Source: a virus
Length of the DNA: 64,000 nucleotides
Strand: one strand, 5' to 3'
IMG/VR virus record: IMGVR_UViG_3300008261_000001
Location: 186,001-250,000 of that record
The translations under genes and the position numbers were made by a program. Shown piece after piece: positions 8,119 through 15,933 of the stretch. Below the pieces are notes generated by a model. It was not told the DNA's origin and did no database searches. It saw only the letters and a program-made list of their open reading frames with translations. Position 1 is the stretch's first letter; each line of letters begins with the position of its first letter.

Positions 8119-9582
8119 TTAAATGGTCGGTTCTACAGTCGGTTCTACAGTGGGCTTCAAAGGCATAGTCTCTAAGAGTAGCTTGGCGTAAGGGCATTTC
8201 TTCTTTTTGGCGTAGGTTTGGATAAAAGGCACATAGTCACGAGGTTTAACGAATAGACCGTGTGAGACCTCACCACTGTAAAGAAGCACATCGCCTATTG
8301 CTTTGTGGCAAGCCTTTACACAAGCAGGCTTGAATCCTAAGCCACCAGATAAGACTCTAGAGGGGGTTTTATTAAAGACACATGGCTTGGCGAGGGCTTT
8401 TGCCGCTGAACACCCACTTGCTTCGTTTCTGTTGGTGAAGTATGTGCCTGCCTCTGGGTGCTTGGTCTCTACAGCCCTTGCGATTTGCTCAACGCGATTT
8501 TCGAGTTTGCGTATAGCGGTCTCGACATCCCGCTGTACGGCTTTTGGGTAGCCAAACAGACCACCAGCCTCCTTTGCCCCTCTAATAGATGCCGTTCTGC
8601 CCATATTGGATAAGTCGTCTATGATTAGAACCTCATCCCCATAACCCTCTTCATCCCCATGATGACCATGACCATAACCTATAAACCGAGACACATCGGA
8701 TAGTGCGGCATGGGCGTGAGAAATCTTATCCTCAACCCAATCATCTAGGTCAGCGTCTTCTTCAAGGCTGTCTGTTAACATATCTAGCTGATCCTCCATT
8801 TCGTGGAGGTTTTGGATACTCATGTAAGATCCATGTTCGTGATCGTCACCGCCAGCCATGTGTTCTAGACCCATATCCAAATCGTCTATAATCTCTTCCT
8901 CTCCCGTATAACCACAAGCAAGCCTATCCTTGCGGTAGGCAGACTTGCCCATATCCTTTTTGTTTTGCTCGATACGAGACATATTCATCTCGCCAGACTT
9001 GGGGTCATAAGCCCCCTCGTACTCTAAAAACTCATCAGGTACGAGCCCCTTTTTCTTAGCGGACTCGTACTCCTTACTCCCCTTTTCACCCTCGCTATAA
9101 CGAGAGTGCTTTATGAGTTCACTCTCAATCTCCTCACCCATCATCTCAAAGCCCGTTAAATCATCCTCGATGATCTCATCACCCCAAGACTCACCACAAG
9201 CGATCAGCTCGTCCTCTACATTCCCTGGTCCTGTAAAATCTAAACCGCTGTCATAACCTGTGTTCACTTGAACCGCATTGTCCGCCATGAAGTCGTCAGC
9301 CTCAAGCTCGTCTGCCCACATCTCGTCTGCCCACATCTCAGAGGTAGGCTCCATAGTCCCCAAGAAATCTGCTGCGGACTTATCCGTTTCGACCACACCG
9401 TAGTCTCTACGGTTCATGAGGGGTTGTGTGAGGGAGGCGTGTTTGTCCGCAACCTTAGAGGCTAAGGTTTGAACCTTTGATGCTTGAATATAGCGATTAG
9501 CTAGGCTACGAGCCTGTGGGTGAACGCTTGCTTTCTTCTCGTTAAGAAATCCAGCAGTGATTCTATCAAAAATGTCTGACAT
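8119..9582 (-). CDS. Large acidic protein with MWADELEAD repeats
   Basis: 487 aa. An N-terminal basic/helical part (to about residue 55) has repeated (K/H)AS steps. A very acidic middle (about 75-330) starts with a near-repeat, MWADEMWADELEADDFMAD, and contains His-rich patches (HGHHGDEEG). A C-terminal Cys-containing domain ends in a PTVEPTVEPTI repeat. The same MWADELEAD element recurs in the protein at 26036-26878. It is probably a virion-associated or DNA-mimic-like protein; this is an inference from composition. GGAG lies 8 bases before the ATG. Confidence 0.6.
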   Translation of the reverse strand: MSDIFDRITAGFLNEKKASVHPQARSLANRYIQASKVQTLASKVADKHASLTQPLMNRRDYGVVETDKSAADFLGTMEPTSEMWADEMWADELEADDFMADNAVQVNTGYDSGLDFTGPGNVEDELIACGESWGDEIIEDDLTGFEMMGEEIESELIKHSRYSEGEKGSKEYESAKKKGLVPDEFLEYEGAYDPKSGEMNMSRIEQNKKDMGKSAYRKDRLACGYTGEEEIIDDLDMGLEHMAGGDDHEHGSYMSIQNLHEMEDQLDMLTDSLEEDADLDDWVEDKISHAHAALSDVSRFIGYGHGHHGDEEGYGDEVLIIDDLSNMGRTASIRGAKEAGGLFGYPKAVQRDVETAIRKLENRVEQIARAVETKHPEAGTYFTNRNEASGCSAAKALAKPCVFNKTPSRVLSGGLGFKPACVKACHKAIGDVLLYSGEVSHGLFVKPRDYVPFIQTYAKKKKCPYAKLLLETMPLKPTVEPTVEPTI

Positions 9583-9657
9583 TTGTGTTCTCCATAGGTT
9601 GGTCTGATCTCATTGGATAAATCATAGAACGACTATTAAAGCAGTATAAAGGATAAA

Positions 9658-9706
9658 CTAAGGGGGGGTTCCTAGCATACCCCCCACGCTAGGAACCCCC
9701 CCTTAG
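9658..9706 (-). terminator. 19-bp hairpin terminator
   Basis: A perfect 19-bp stem (9658-9676 with 9688-9706) containing seven G-C pairs in a row. It follows the Myb-like gene on the minus strand, and the bases after it there are TTTATCCTTTATA. It is the longest perfect hairpin noticed in the window. Confidence 0.65.
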
Positions 9707-9726
9707 TATATTGTGCCGATTATGTC

Positions 9727-10191
9727 TTAGTACTTGTTGAGGTAGTTATATTTAGCTCTACAAGCACCTGAGGTACGACCGAGGTTTTCCCCTATTTTTG
9801 GAAAGGGCATCCCACTATCTCTTAGCTCAATGAGCTTATCCAAATCCTCTGTAGACCACGGCTGTTTGTAGAGGGTGAGACCGAGGCTCGCAGACTTTAA
9901 GCGTATAGACTTACAAGTCCTCTTTGGTAGTAGCTTCTCAAGCTCTATGGCTGAGAGAACACCAGCGTTCTTCTTGAGAATATCTATTTCCTTCTTAGAC
10001 CACTCACGAGGGCTTGGTCTTGCCTTCCACCCCCTTGCCCTAAGGCTTATGCCGAGAGAGGCTATCTTCGCTTTAACACCTGACTCCCCACGACCGAGGC
10101 GTTCGGCTATGACACTAGCCGAGAAGTACATACACATCGCCTTGAGGATTTTTACCTCTTCTTCGCTCCACATTTTACGCGAGTAAGCCAT
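9727..10191 (-). CDS. Triple Myb/SANT-like HTH DNA-binding protein
   Basis: 154 aa made of three tandem repeats of about 45 residues: each starts W(S/T)xE(E/D), and each ends with a recognition helix of the type LGR-x-(S/A)-x-(V/C)-x-x-K-x-x-x-LG (for example ERLGRGESGVKAKIASLGIS and ENLGRTSGACRAKYNYLNK). Such repeats bind DNA in phage homing-related and regulatory proteins. No nuclease domain is attached, so a transcription regulator is the likeliest reading. A strong 19-bp hairpin follows. Confidence 0.7.
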   Translation of the reverse strand: MAYSRKMWSEEEVKILKAMCMYFSASVIAERLGRGESGVKAKIASLGISLRARGWKARPSPREWSKKEIDILKKNAGVLSAIELEKLLPKRTCKSIRLKSASLGLTLYKQPWSTEDLDKLIELRDSGMPFPKIGENLGRTSGACRAKYNYLNKY

Positions 10192-10239
10192 ATGCCCTCT
10201 CTGATGAGATATGAGGTTTGGTTTACTGCGTTATAGGAT

Positions 10240-10503
10240 TTAATCCTCTAGGTTGATAGCCTCACTCTTAGACACATAGAGGGGTGTATGTTCACCCATG
10301 TAGGATCCGAGTACATTGTATTCGAACCACTCCCAAGCCATCTCATTCGCTCGTTCTTCATCGGTCTCCGCGTCTTGGAACTCTTGAGTCCAATGAGAAA
10401 TCATAGCGTCAAGGTCATAGACGAGCTTGGGTGTACCTTGAGCTACGCCTATGATCATGGGGTCGAAGGTCGATCTGGGTTCGAGGTAGATTAAATCTTC
10501 CAT
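10240..10503 (-). CDS. Hypothetical acidic protein, 87 aa
   Basis: A strongly acidic small protein with the helical segment ETDEERANEMAWEWFEYN. AAGGA lies 8 bases before the ATG. It is divergent from the tRNA cluster. No family is recognised; acidic phage proteins of this size are often inhibitors of host proteins, but nothing here proves that. Confidence 0.55.
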   Translation of the reverse strand: MEDLIYLEPRSTFDPMIIGVAQGTPKLVYDLDAMISHWTQEFQDAETDEERANEMAWEWFEYNVLGSYMGEHTPLYVSKSEAINLED

Positions 10504-10530
10504 TTTTGGTGTTCCTTTTTATAAGGGGTG

Positions 10531-10539
10531 TGGTATAGT
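10531..10539 (+). promoter_or_regulatory. Extended -10 promoter of the tRNA cluster
   Basis: TGGTATAGT ends 14 bases before tRNA-Arg and matches the TGGTATA box of the other tRNA units. It probably drives all five tRNAs and the two structured spacers. Confidence 0.55.
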
Positions 10540-10553
10540 ACCTACGATAGTAA

Positions 10554-10627
10554 GCACTCGTAGCTCAGTTGGATAGAGCACCTCTTTCCTAAAGAGGGGG
10601 TCACAGGTTCAAATCCTGTCGGGTGTA
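10554..10627 (+). tRNA. tRNA-Arg (CCU)
   Basis: Acceptor GCACTCG/CGGGTGT (starting with a G-U pair), D stem GCTC/GAGC, anticodon stem CCTCT/AGAGG with loop TTCCTAA (anticodon CCT), T stem ACAGG/CCTGT. CCA is not encoded. It would read the codon AGG. Confidence 0.9.
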
Positions 10628-10659
10628 CTAGCTCTTTGACAAGAACTTAAAAAAATGAC

Positions 10660-10736
10660 GCTTCCTTAGCTCAAGGGTAGAGCAGTGTTGTGTTGTAACA
10701 CACAGGTTCTAGGTTCGAGTCCTAGAGGAAGCACCA
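10660..10736 (+). tRNA. tRNA with ambiguous anticodon (GUU or UGU)
   Basis: Acceptor GCTTCCT/AGGAAGC, D stem GCTC/GAGC and T arm CTAGG/CCTAG fold well, and CCA is encoded. The anticodon arm is odd: strict 5+7 folding (GTGTT, loop GTGTTGT, AACAC) gives anticodon GTT (Asn), but with G at position 37 and a 7-base variable loop. Aligning the usual 5-base variable loop AGGTT instead gives TTGTAA, anticodon TGT (Thr), in an enlarged loop. A GTGTT tandem duplication may explain this. Confidence 0.7.
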
Positions 10737-10738
10737 AG

Positions 10739-10843
10739 TTATCCCACAGACTCTCTACGGTGTTGAAAGAGTCTTAAATCTGTACTATCTGGTGGCATTG
10801 CAAGGCTGTTCTTGCAGACAGTCAGATGGAGTTTGTGGGGTAA
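10739..10843 (+). ncRNA. Structured RNA between tRNAs (about 105 nt)
   Basis: The ends pair as a continuous 15-bp helix (10739-10753 with 10829-10843, including G-U pairs). Inside are further hairpins: GACTCT/AGAGTC, GCAAG/CTTGC, and ATCTG/CAGAT. It lies between two tRNAs of the same unit and has no coding frame. By position it resembles the stable non-tRNA RNAs encoded in the T4 tRNA cluster; that comparison is an inference. Confidence 0.5.
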
Positions 10844-10853
10844 GCTAAACTAA

Positions 10854-10937
10854 GCCGTTGTGGTGGAATAGGTAGACACAGGGGACTTAAAATCCCCCGC
10901 TGTAAAAGGCGTATCGGTTCAAGTCCGATCAGCGGTA
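10854..10937 (+). tRNA. tRNA-Leu (UAA)
   Basis: Class II tRNA: acceptor GCCGTTG/CAGCGGT, anticodon stem GGGGA/TCCCC with loop CTTAAAA (anticodon TAA), a long variable arm (CGCTGTAAAAGGCG), T stem ATCGG/CCGAT. CCA is not encoded. Confidence 0.92.
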
Positions 10938-10939
10938 TT

Positions 10940-11106
10940 TGCTAACGCACAGGCACAAGAGGCGGAGTGAACATAGTATGTATCTGAATCAACATAGGAT
11001 ACAGAAGACCGACCGATGTCTAAAGTTGGTGCGACATCCTCGTGTAAGGGTTCTCGAACCTTCGTTTGGTTCTAAGAGCTTTTCACGAGTCTTATGTGGG
11101 TTAGCA
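10940..11106 (+). ncRNA. Second structured spacer RNA (about 167 nt)
   Basis: The ends pair over 12 positions with one G-G mismatch (10940-10951 with 11095-11106). Inside lie CTCGTG/CACGAG (11039-11044 with 11084-11089), GATGTC/GACATC (11015-11020 with 11033-11038), and an AAGGTT-type hairpin with a CTCG loop. It contains no convincing gene and sits between two tRNA-Leu genes. A small plus-strand open frame across it also covers tRNA sequence and is not a gene. Confidence 0.42.
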
Positions 11107-11117
11107 TATTTTAATGT

Positions 11118-11204
11118 GCTTGAGTGGCGTAAAGTAGTCGCAGTCGGGTGAGGCCTCACCCTGATGCCCTAACGGGCGTGTTGGTTCAAATCCAACCTCA
11201 GGCA
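11118..11204 (+). tRNA. tRNA-Leu (GAG), imperfect anticodon stem
   Basis: Class II tRNA: acceptor GCTTGAG/CTCAGGC, D stem GCG/CGC, variable-arm hairpin GCCC/GGGC, T stem GTTGG/CCAAC with loop TTCAAAT. The best anticodon arm is GTCGG/CTCAC around loop GTGAGGC, giving GAG, but it contains a C-C mismatch and a G-U pair. A competing palindrome (GGGTGAGG/CCTCACCC) overlaps the arm. It may be degenerate. Confidence 0.65.
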
Positions 11205-11208
11205 TTTC

Positions 11209-11281
11209 GGGCGTGTAGCTCAGTGGTCAGAGCACCCGGCTCATAACCGGTTAGTCGTGGGTTCAATCCCCACCTCGCCCA
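11209..11281 (+). tRNA. tRNA with CAU anticodon (Met, or Ile2)
   Basis: Acceptor GGGCGTG/CTCGCCC (one T-T mismatch), D stem GCTC/GAGC, anticodon loop CTCATAA (anticodon CAT), T stem GTGGG/CCCAC. The standard first G-C pair and the lack of a GGG/CCC anticodon stem argue against an initiator. It is elongator Met or lysidine-modified Ile; the sequence alone does not settle which. Confidence 0.88.
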
Positions 11282-11303
11282 CTAGATTCTAAGGAGTCCT
11301 AAA

Positions 11304-11516
11304 ATGGATAAAGAAAAGATGGCTGAAAACCTCGCACAAGCCTCGTTTATCCTTGAGAGCTTGTTAGAGGACATTGGAAAACTGCCCGCTGAAGACTTGT
11401 ATGTGAGGTATCACACTGCACATCTCAGAGATTCTTTGGCACAGATAAACAAAGCCTATGATTGGATAAACAGAGAAGTCCGTAAGGAAGAGCGGAAAGT
11501 GGGGGTTGGGGAGTAA
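11304..11516 (+). CDS. Small helical protein, 70 aa
   Basis: Begins MDKEKMAENLAQASF with AAGGAG 8 bases upstream, 23 bases after the last tRNA, and so probably in the same transcript. It is highly charged and predicted entirely helical, perhaps coiled-coil. No family is recognised. Confidence 0.6.
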   Translation: MDKEKMAENLAQASFILESLLEDIGKLPAEDLYVRYHTAHLRDSLAQINKAYDWINREVRKEERKVGVGE

Positions 11517-11621
11517 AAGTCTGTCCTCGTTTGATGTGTTTTATATATGTGGGGGAGTGCAGACCGCACTCAAACCCACACAACCCCTTGCGAGGGGTAG
11601 AACACAAAGGACTTGGGATTT

Positions 11622-12182
11622 ATGCTCAAGAAGTTGCTTTTAACGATGAGCCTTATGGCTGTGTTTATTGACCCCTGTTATGCGAAGGGCGTTTGCTCCA
11701 CAAGCAAGTACAAGATCCTTGACGACACGATTGCTTTTGGGACGACTCAGAACAACACCTTGAGTCAGCTTGAAGCTAAATATGGGAAAAAGGGGCGTGT
11801 GTTTAGCCCTGGACAGAACTATGTCGTGGTGGAGTTTTCTAAGCCTCACAATAACATCAAGCGTATCGCCTATATGTTCACGGGCGGTGTGATGTCACGA
11901 GTGATGTTTGAGTACTCCACCGAGTTCATCTCTAGTCTTGGCGGAACGATGGGTCTGTTCAAGGCACTTTATCCCAAGCTCAAGGATAAGTATGGTGAGC
12001 ATAACAACATGAGTTCGGACGAGGAAAACGACCAAGCTCGCTTTGAGTGGTACGAGGACGGAGGCTTGGCGATGAACCTCATCATCACGGGTCACTCGGA
12101 TGTGACTTTCCGTTTTGATTGTAATGAAGTGGAGCGGAAGAAGCACGAAGAGGCGACCAAGTCCGCTAACTTCGGTTTCTAA
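11622..12182 (+). CDS. Secreted protein with signal peptide, 186 aa
   Basis: Begins MLKKLLLTMSLMAVFIDPCYA, a Sec signal peptide with likely cleavage after CYA. The mature part (about 165 residues) is soluble with two Cys that could form a disulphide. It would act in the periplasm or outside the cell, perhaps in superinfection exclusion or virion assembly; that is inference. The ATG at 11622 is preferred to an upstream TTG. The leader (11540-11600) contains nested hairpins. Confidence 0.65.
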   Translation: MLKKLLLTMSLMAVFIDPCYAKGVCSTSKYKILDDTIAFGTTQNNTLSQLEAKYGKKGRVFSPGQNYVVVEFSKPHNNIKRIAYMFTGGVMSRVMFEYSTEFISSLGGTMGLFKALYPKLKDKYGEHNNMSSDEENDQARFEWYEDGGLAMNLIITGHSDVTFRFDCNEVERKKHEEATKSANFGF

Positions 12183-13253
12183 TCAGCCCTCAGTGGCAAG
12201 GTCAGCGAGCCTTGCACGAAGGTCGGACTGCCAGTTTGTGGGTAGGTCGGACAAGGGAGCCATGAAGTAAACCGTTCCCTTATCAGGCGAGAAGAAGGTG
12301 TCAGACCCTGTAGAGAGTTTGGTGTCCATAGCAAAGAAGAGCTTGCCCTCTCTGCTCATGGCTCCATACTTAACAGGTCCTATGTAGTAGCGTGACGAGA
12401 ACGACTCTACATGGTCGATGATGTCTGAGAACTCGCCATAGATTTCCGTTTGACGAGTCCTAGCACTAACGGAAGTTTCCACAAAGTCCCTACGGATAGC
12501 GGGTAGGGGAGCCTTGCCCACTCTCTCGTACACTACTACGAACTTGGTCTGTGCCTCAAACATCTCAAGATACTGAAGGTACGAGCTAAGGTTCTTGTAT
12601 CCTGTGCGGTAGATGCCAAGACCATCGTGGGGGGTGAGGCTCTTCTCACGAAGCTCGGCTTGGATTTCTTGTATCTTCGCCACATCGCCCTTCTTGGTAG
12701 CCTTCTCTAAGTCCTTAGATAAACCTGCAATACGAGTGGGGTAAGAAGCCTCGAAGTTAAAGACCTTCGGTGAGACTTTGCCATCGAGGATGGGGGATAA
12801 AACGACCGTACAGAGAGCGGATAGTTCAGAGGGGCAGATAACATCTTTGACGATGAGATAAACTGGAGAGGCTGGATTAAACCCAAGAGCCTCACAGTTT
12901 CTCTTATTGTTTGGGTTCATGCACTTAGATGCGTCTACAAGGACAATCTCACCGACCTCTAAAGGGCCACGCTTAGATGAAACCGCAGGTCCACCATCTG
13001 TTGGCTCTTTGATGGATATCCCATGAGTCGTTAGAGACTTCTTAACCTCAGTCTCGGTCATACCTGTGGGGTTTGACATGATAGCCCAAGATGCGAATGC
13101 TCCCGTATCTATGGGTGAAGCCTCTTTGTTGAGTGCCACCTTATTGGATAACACCTCCTCCAAAGAAGCACCCTTGAGCAATGGGATGAGAAAGGGGCGT
13201 AGCTCTGTCTTGGTGTTGGCGAGGTGGATAACTCTCTTCCTTAGGTCACTCAT
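12183..13253 (-). CDS. Hypothetical protein with helical N-terminal leader
   Basis: 356 aa. It begins MSDLRKRVIHLANTKTELRP and continues FLIPLLKGAS: a basic/hydrophobic helical leader ending in an A-S step, as seen in other genes here. The remainder is a mixed alpha/beta domain with no recognised family. GGAG lies 8 bases before the ATG. It is adjacent, with no spacing, to the convergent secreted-protein gene. It is probably a virion or capsid-cargo protein; this is inferred only from the leader. Confidence 0.55.
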   Translation of the reverse strand: MSDLRKRVIHLANTKTELRPFLIPLLKGASLEEVLSNKVALNKEASPIDTGAFASWAIMSNPTGMTETEVKKSLTTHGISIKEPTDGGPAVSSKRGPLEVGEIVLVDASKCMNPNNKRNCEALGFNPASPVYLIVKDVICPSELSALCTVVLSPILDGKVSPKVFNFEASYPTRIAGLSKDLEKATKKGDVAKIQEIQAELREKSLTPHDGLGIYRTGYKNLSSYLQYLEMFEAQTKFVVVYERVGKAPLPAIRRDFVETSVSARTRQTEIYGEFSDIIDHVESFSSRYYIGPVKYGAMSREGKLFFAMDTKLSTGSDTFFSPDKGTVYFMAPLSDLPTNWQSDLRARLADLATEG

Positions 13254-13349
13254 CTTATTTCTCCATCTTTGGTTGTGGTTCTCTTAGAGTTATTGGGTGT
13301 ATAAAACGCTAAAAAATCCCCAAAACCCATAGGATGGATAGATGAGGGT

Positions 13350-13724
13350 TTAGATGTTGGTTAAGACTTTGATACGCTGTATCTCTTGCTCTAAATGGAA
13401 AGCGGTGTCGGATAACTCATAAGAGAGTAGTGACGAGAGTGCTAGGTTTAGATGTGGGGGTAAGCTGAAAGCCGATTGTACTTGCTTGAAGGACATGGAA
13501 GGTGTTGGGGTAATGGATAGATTTCTATTCAGTTCCCTTTGCACATACCAAAGGGCTTTGTTCAAATCCTCAAGGGTGGACTCTCCAGGTTTTTTCCCTG
13601 CTCGTAAGATGTACTTGAGAGCCGAACCACAAGAGAAGTTCAGTTCGTGAGCCTCGATAACATCTATGGCTGTGAGCCCGACCCCCTCGTAGTGGGTGGG
13701 GTTATTGATCTTTTCGTAGGACAT
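13350..13724 (-). CDS. DUF3310-family protein
   Basis: 124 aa. The N-terminal 70 residues match the DUF3310 pattern: NPTHYEGVGLTAIDVIEAH, then FSCGSALKYILRAGKKPG and LEDLNKALWYVQREL. The family is common in phages near nucleotide metabolism genes; its biochemical role is not established. The C-terminal 50 residues are an extra helical extension. Confidence 0.85.
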   Translation of the reverse strand: MSYEKINNPTHYEGVGLTAIDVIEAHELNFSCGSALKYILRAGKKPGESTLEDLNKALWYVQRELNRNLSITPTPSMSFKQVQSAFSLPPHLNLALSSLLSYELSDTAFHLEQEIQRIKVLTNI

Positions 13725-13740
13725 AGCTAAAGCCTTTATG

Positions 13741-13762
13741 AGCGTTATCCAATATGAACGCT
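13741..13762 (+). promoter_or_regulatory. Leader hairpin of the beta-repeat protein gene
   Basis: AGCGTT/AACGCT flanks a 10-base loop directly downstream of CTTTATG and directly upstream of the GAGGGAG ribosome site of the gene at 13780. It is a plus-strand example of the hairpin-before-ribosome-site layout. Confidence 0.45.
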
Positions 13763-13779
13763 TTTGAGGGAGAACTCTT

Positions 13780-15933
13780 ATGGCAAATCTATCGTCCTTT
13801 TACCAACTCTTTGGTGATGTACCCAACAAGACCCTCAAGGGCTTAGACCCCACATCTACCTCTGCGTTGTTTTCCAATGCGAGAGGTCAAGATGTGTACT
13901 TGTTAGCCTCAAGCGGAGTAGAGAACAGAGGTGGTGTTGTGGTCTTGAGCGGAGGTCGGGGTGGAGTCTCTACAGATGGTTCGGCACTTGGTGGTGCTGT
14001 ATCCATTTTTGGTGGTGACGCTATAGCGACAGGTTCTATCGGTGGTCCTGTTCAAATATACGGTGGTGATTCGGAAGCAGGTGAAACAGGCTCTGTCCTA
14101 ATAAGCTCCTACTATAACGCAGGCATACCCAATGTAGCCCCCACCATAACCTTAGGGAGCTTTGCAGGTGGAGATGGTGGTGGTATCACCATCTCCACAG
14201 GACTGCCGACAAGTGGCTTTGTGAGTGGTTCGCTTTCCATTTTGACCAACTCAGGTGTTGGAGGCGGTAGCGGAGAGATAGAAATCTACACGGGAACATC
14301 TGAGAGCTTGGGTGTGAGTGGTGCTGTAAGCCTTTACACTGGAGACTCTGCTAATGAGACAGGGGCTATGACCTTGATTACAGGTGATGCTCCTAATCTG
14401 AGCGGAGTTATCCAAATCAAGACAGGTGAGGCGGAGACGAGTGGTTCATTGGTGTTGTTAACTGGGGTAGCAACGCTCTCGTCTGGTGATGTAATCGTAG
14501 CGAGTGGGGACTCATCTGAGATAAGTGGTGTTGTGAATATCTATAGCGGTGAAGCTAATGACGACTCTGGGTCTGTGATTATCCACACGGGAGATACGGT
14601 GAGCGTAGGGGGTGTATCAGGTGACTTATCCATTAATACAGGAGATGGCATTTATTCGTCTGGTGGTGTGACTCTTGAGACAGGAGCATCCAATAGACCA
14701 GGTGATATAACAATCCAAGCTGGAAATACGACCGCTACCACATTGGGTTTCAACGCGGGTGATGTGACGCTACAAGCAGGTTCGTCCACGAGTTTTTCCA
14801 ATGCTGGAGATGTTTATCTCGTAGCTGGTAGCGGTGGAAGTAACGCCTATAGTGGTTCATTAGATATAACAGCTAAGTCCATCCTTTGGGACAGCAGTAG
14901 TCCTAGCTTATTGGATAGCTTGCTTCTTCAAATAGTTCGAGATGTAGATGTGGCAGTGAACGGAGTTTTCAACCTTACATCGGATGGGGATTTAAGCCTT
15001 TACACTAACACCTACAACACTCAGTTTCAGACGAGTACGCTAGACTTTACGACAGCAGATGACGATGTCCCCCTTACACTAACGGTCTCCTCAAGTAGCT
15101 TCTTGAAGTTAGCTGTGGACACTCTCATGTTAGAGAACCCCACAGCTTCACAGCCTTATGACCTATATGTGGTGAACGACAACTACACCCTAAATCTGAT
15201 AGTAGACACGCTCACACTACAGAACACAGATTCCACAGAGCCTTTTAACTTATCCATTAACAATGACGACAAGGCTCTCACCCTAAATGCCGACATCATA
15301 AACTTAAAAAATAAGACAGACCCTACGGATACAATCACAATAAACGCAGGGCTTCCAGGCACAGGAGACTTAACCCTTAATGTGGACGATCTCCGCCTCA
15401 AAAAGTTAAATGGACCATCGGGAGCAGTCGTACTTCATGTGGGTGACGGAGTGACGACCGCCAGCTCCGACTTCAACCTTGATGTAACAGGAGATTTCCG
15501 TGTTGAGACAGGGGCAGATGTTATCCTCAGTCCTGATAACGATGTCTCACTTAATGCCACTGGCGACATAAAACTATCTTCGTCAGATATAGCCACATCT
15601 GCCATTTCCAATAGGCTTCTACAAATAGGCTTGAATAATGTGGTGTCGGCATTAGGCTTCAAGTTCGAGATAGTAGAAGTCGGCTCTGTGACCACCTCTT
15701 TCCCATCAGGCACCACTTACGATTTCTATTTTCAGATTCCAAATCTATATAACACCGCCACCGACCACATATTTTACTCTGTCGTAATCTTAAAAGATGT
15801 TAACATTTTCGATCAGCTTTATTTCAGAGACTACACATCGACTATGGGAGTTAACTACATTTACTTAAAGGGGCACATAAACTTCGGTGCCACAACCTCT
15901 GTGACCCTTAACTATCTCATTTATCGCATCTAA
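13780..15933 (+). CDS. Beta-repeat fibre or spike protein, 717 aa
   Basis: Residues about 50-370 are a run of degenerate 16-20-residue repeats of the type GxVxIxTGxxxxxSG, which suggests a stacked beta-solenoid. Residues about 400-600 are a second set of repeats with LTLxVDxLxL character, and the last 120 residues are a beta-rich cap. Such proteins are usually receptor-binding fibres, spikes or decoration proteins. GAGGGAG precedes the ATG. The 3' end overlaps the convergent gene by 17 bases. Confidence 0.7.
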   Translation: MANLSSFYQLFGDVPNKTLKGLDPTSTSALFSNARGQDVYLLASSGVENRGGVVVLSGGRGGVSTDGSALGGAVSIFGGDAIATGSIGGPVQIYGGDSEAGETGSVLISSYYNAGIPNVAPTITLGSFAGGDGGGITISTGLPTSGFVSGSLSILTNSGVGGGSGEIEIYTGTSESLGVSGAVSLYTGDSANETGAMTLITGDAPNLSGVIQIKTGEAETSGSLVLLTGVATLSSGDVIVASGDSSEISGVVNIYSGEANDDSGSVIIHTGDTVSVGGVSGDLSINTGDGIYSSGGVTLETGASNRPGDITIQAGNTTATTLGFNAGDVTLQAGSSTSFSNAGDVYLVAGSGGSNAYSGSLDITAKSILWDSSSPSLLDSLLLQIVRDVDVAVNGVFNLTSDGDLSLYTNTYNTQFQTSTLDFTTADDDVPLTLTVSSSSFLKLAVDTLMLENPTASQPYDLYVVNDNYTLNLIVDTLTLQNTDSTEPFNLSINNDDKALTLNADIINLKNKTDPTDTITINAGLPGTGDLTLNVDDLRLKKLNGPSGAVVLHVGDGVTTASSDFNLDVTGDFRVETGADVILSPDNDVSLNATGDIKLSSSDIATSAISNRLLQIGLNNVVSALGFKFEIVEVGSVTTSFPSGTTYDFYFQIPNLYNTATDHIFYSVVILKDVNIFDQLYFRDYTSTMGVNYIYLKGHINFGATTSVTLNYLIYRI

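Noticed and set aside
10939-11151. 70-codon plus-strand frame between two tRNA-Leu genes
   Set aside because: It runs into the second tRNA-Leu and matches a region with clear RNA pairing, so a structured RNA fits better.
13900-14900. Short direct repeats that might be a CRISPR array
   Set aside because: They are degenerate, in frame and coding (GxVxIxTG repeats of a fibre-like protein), with no constant repeat and spacer pattern. No CRISPR array was seen in the window.
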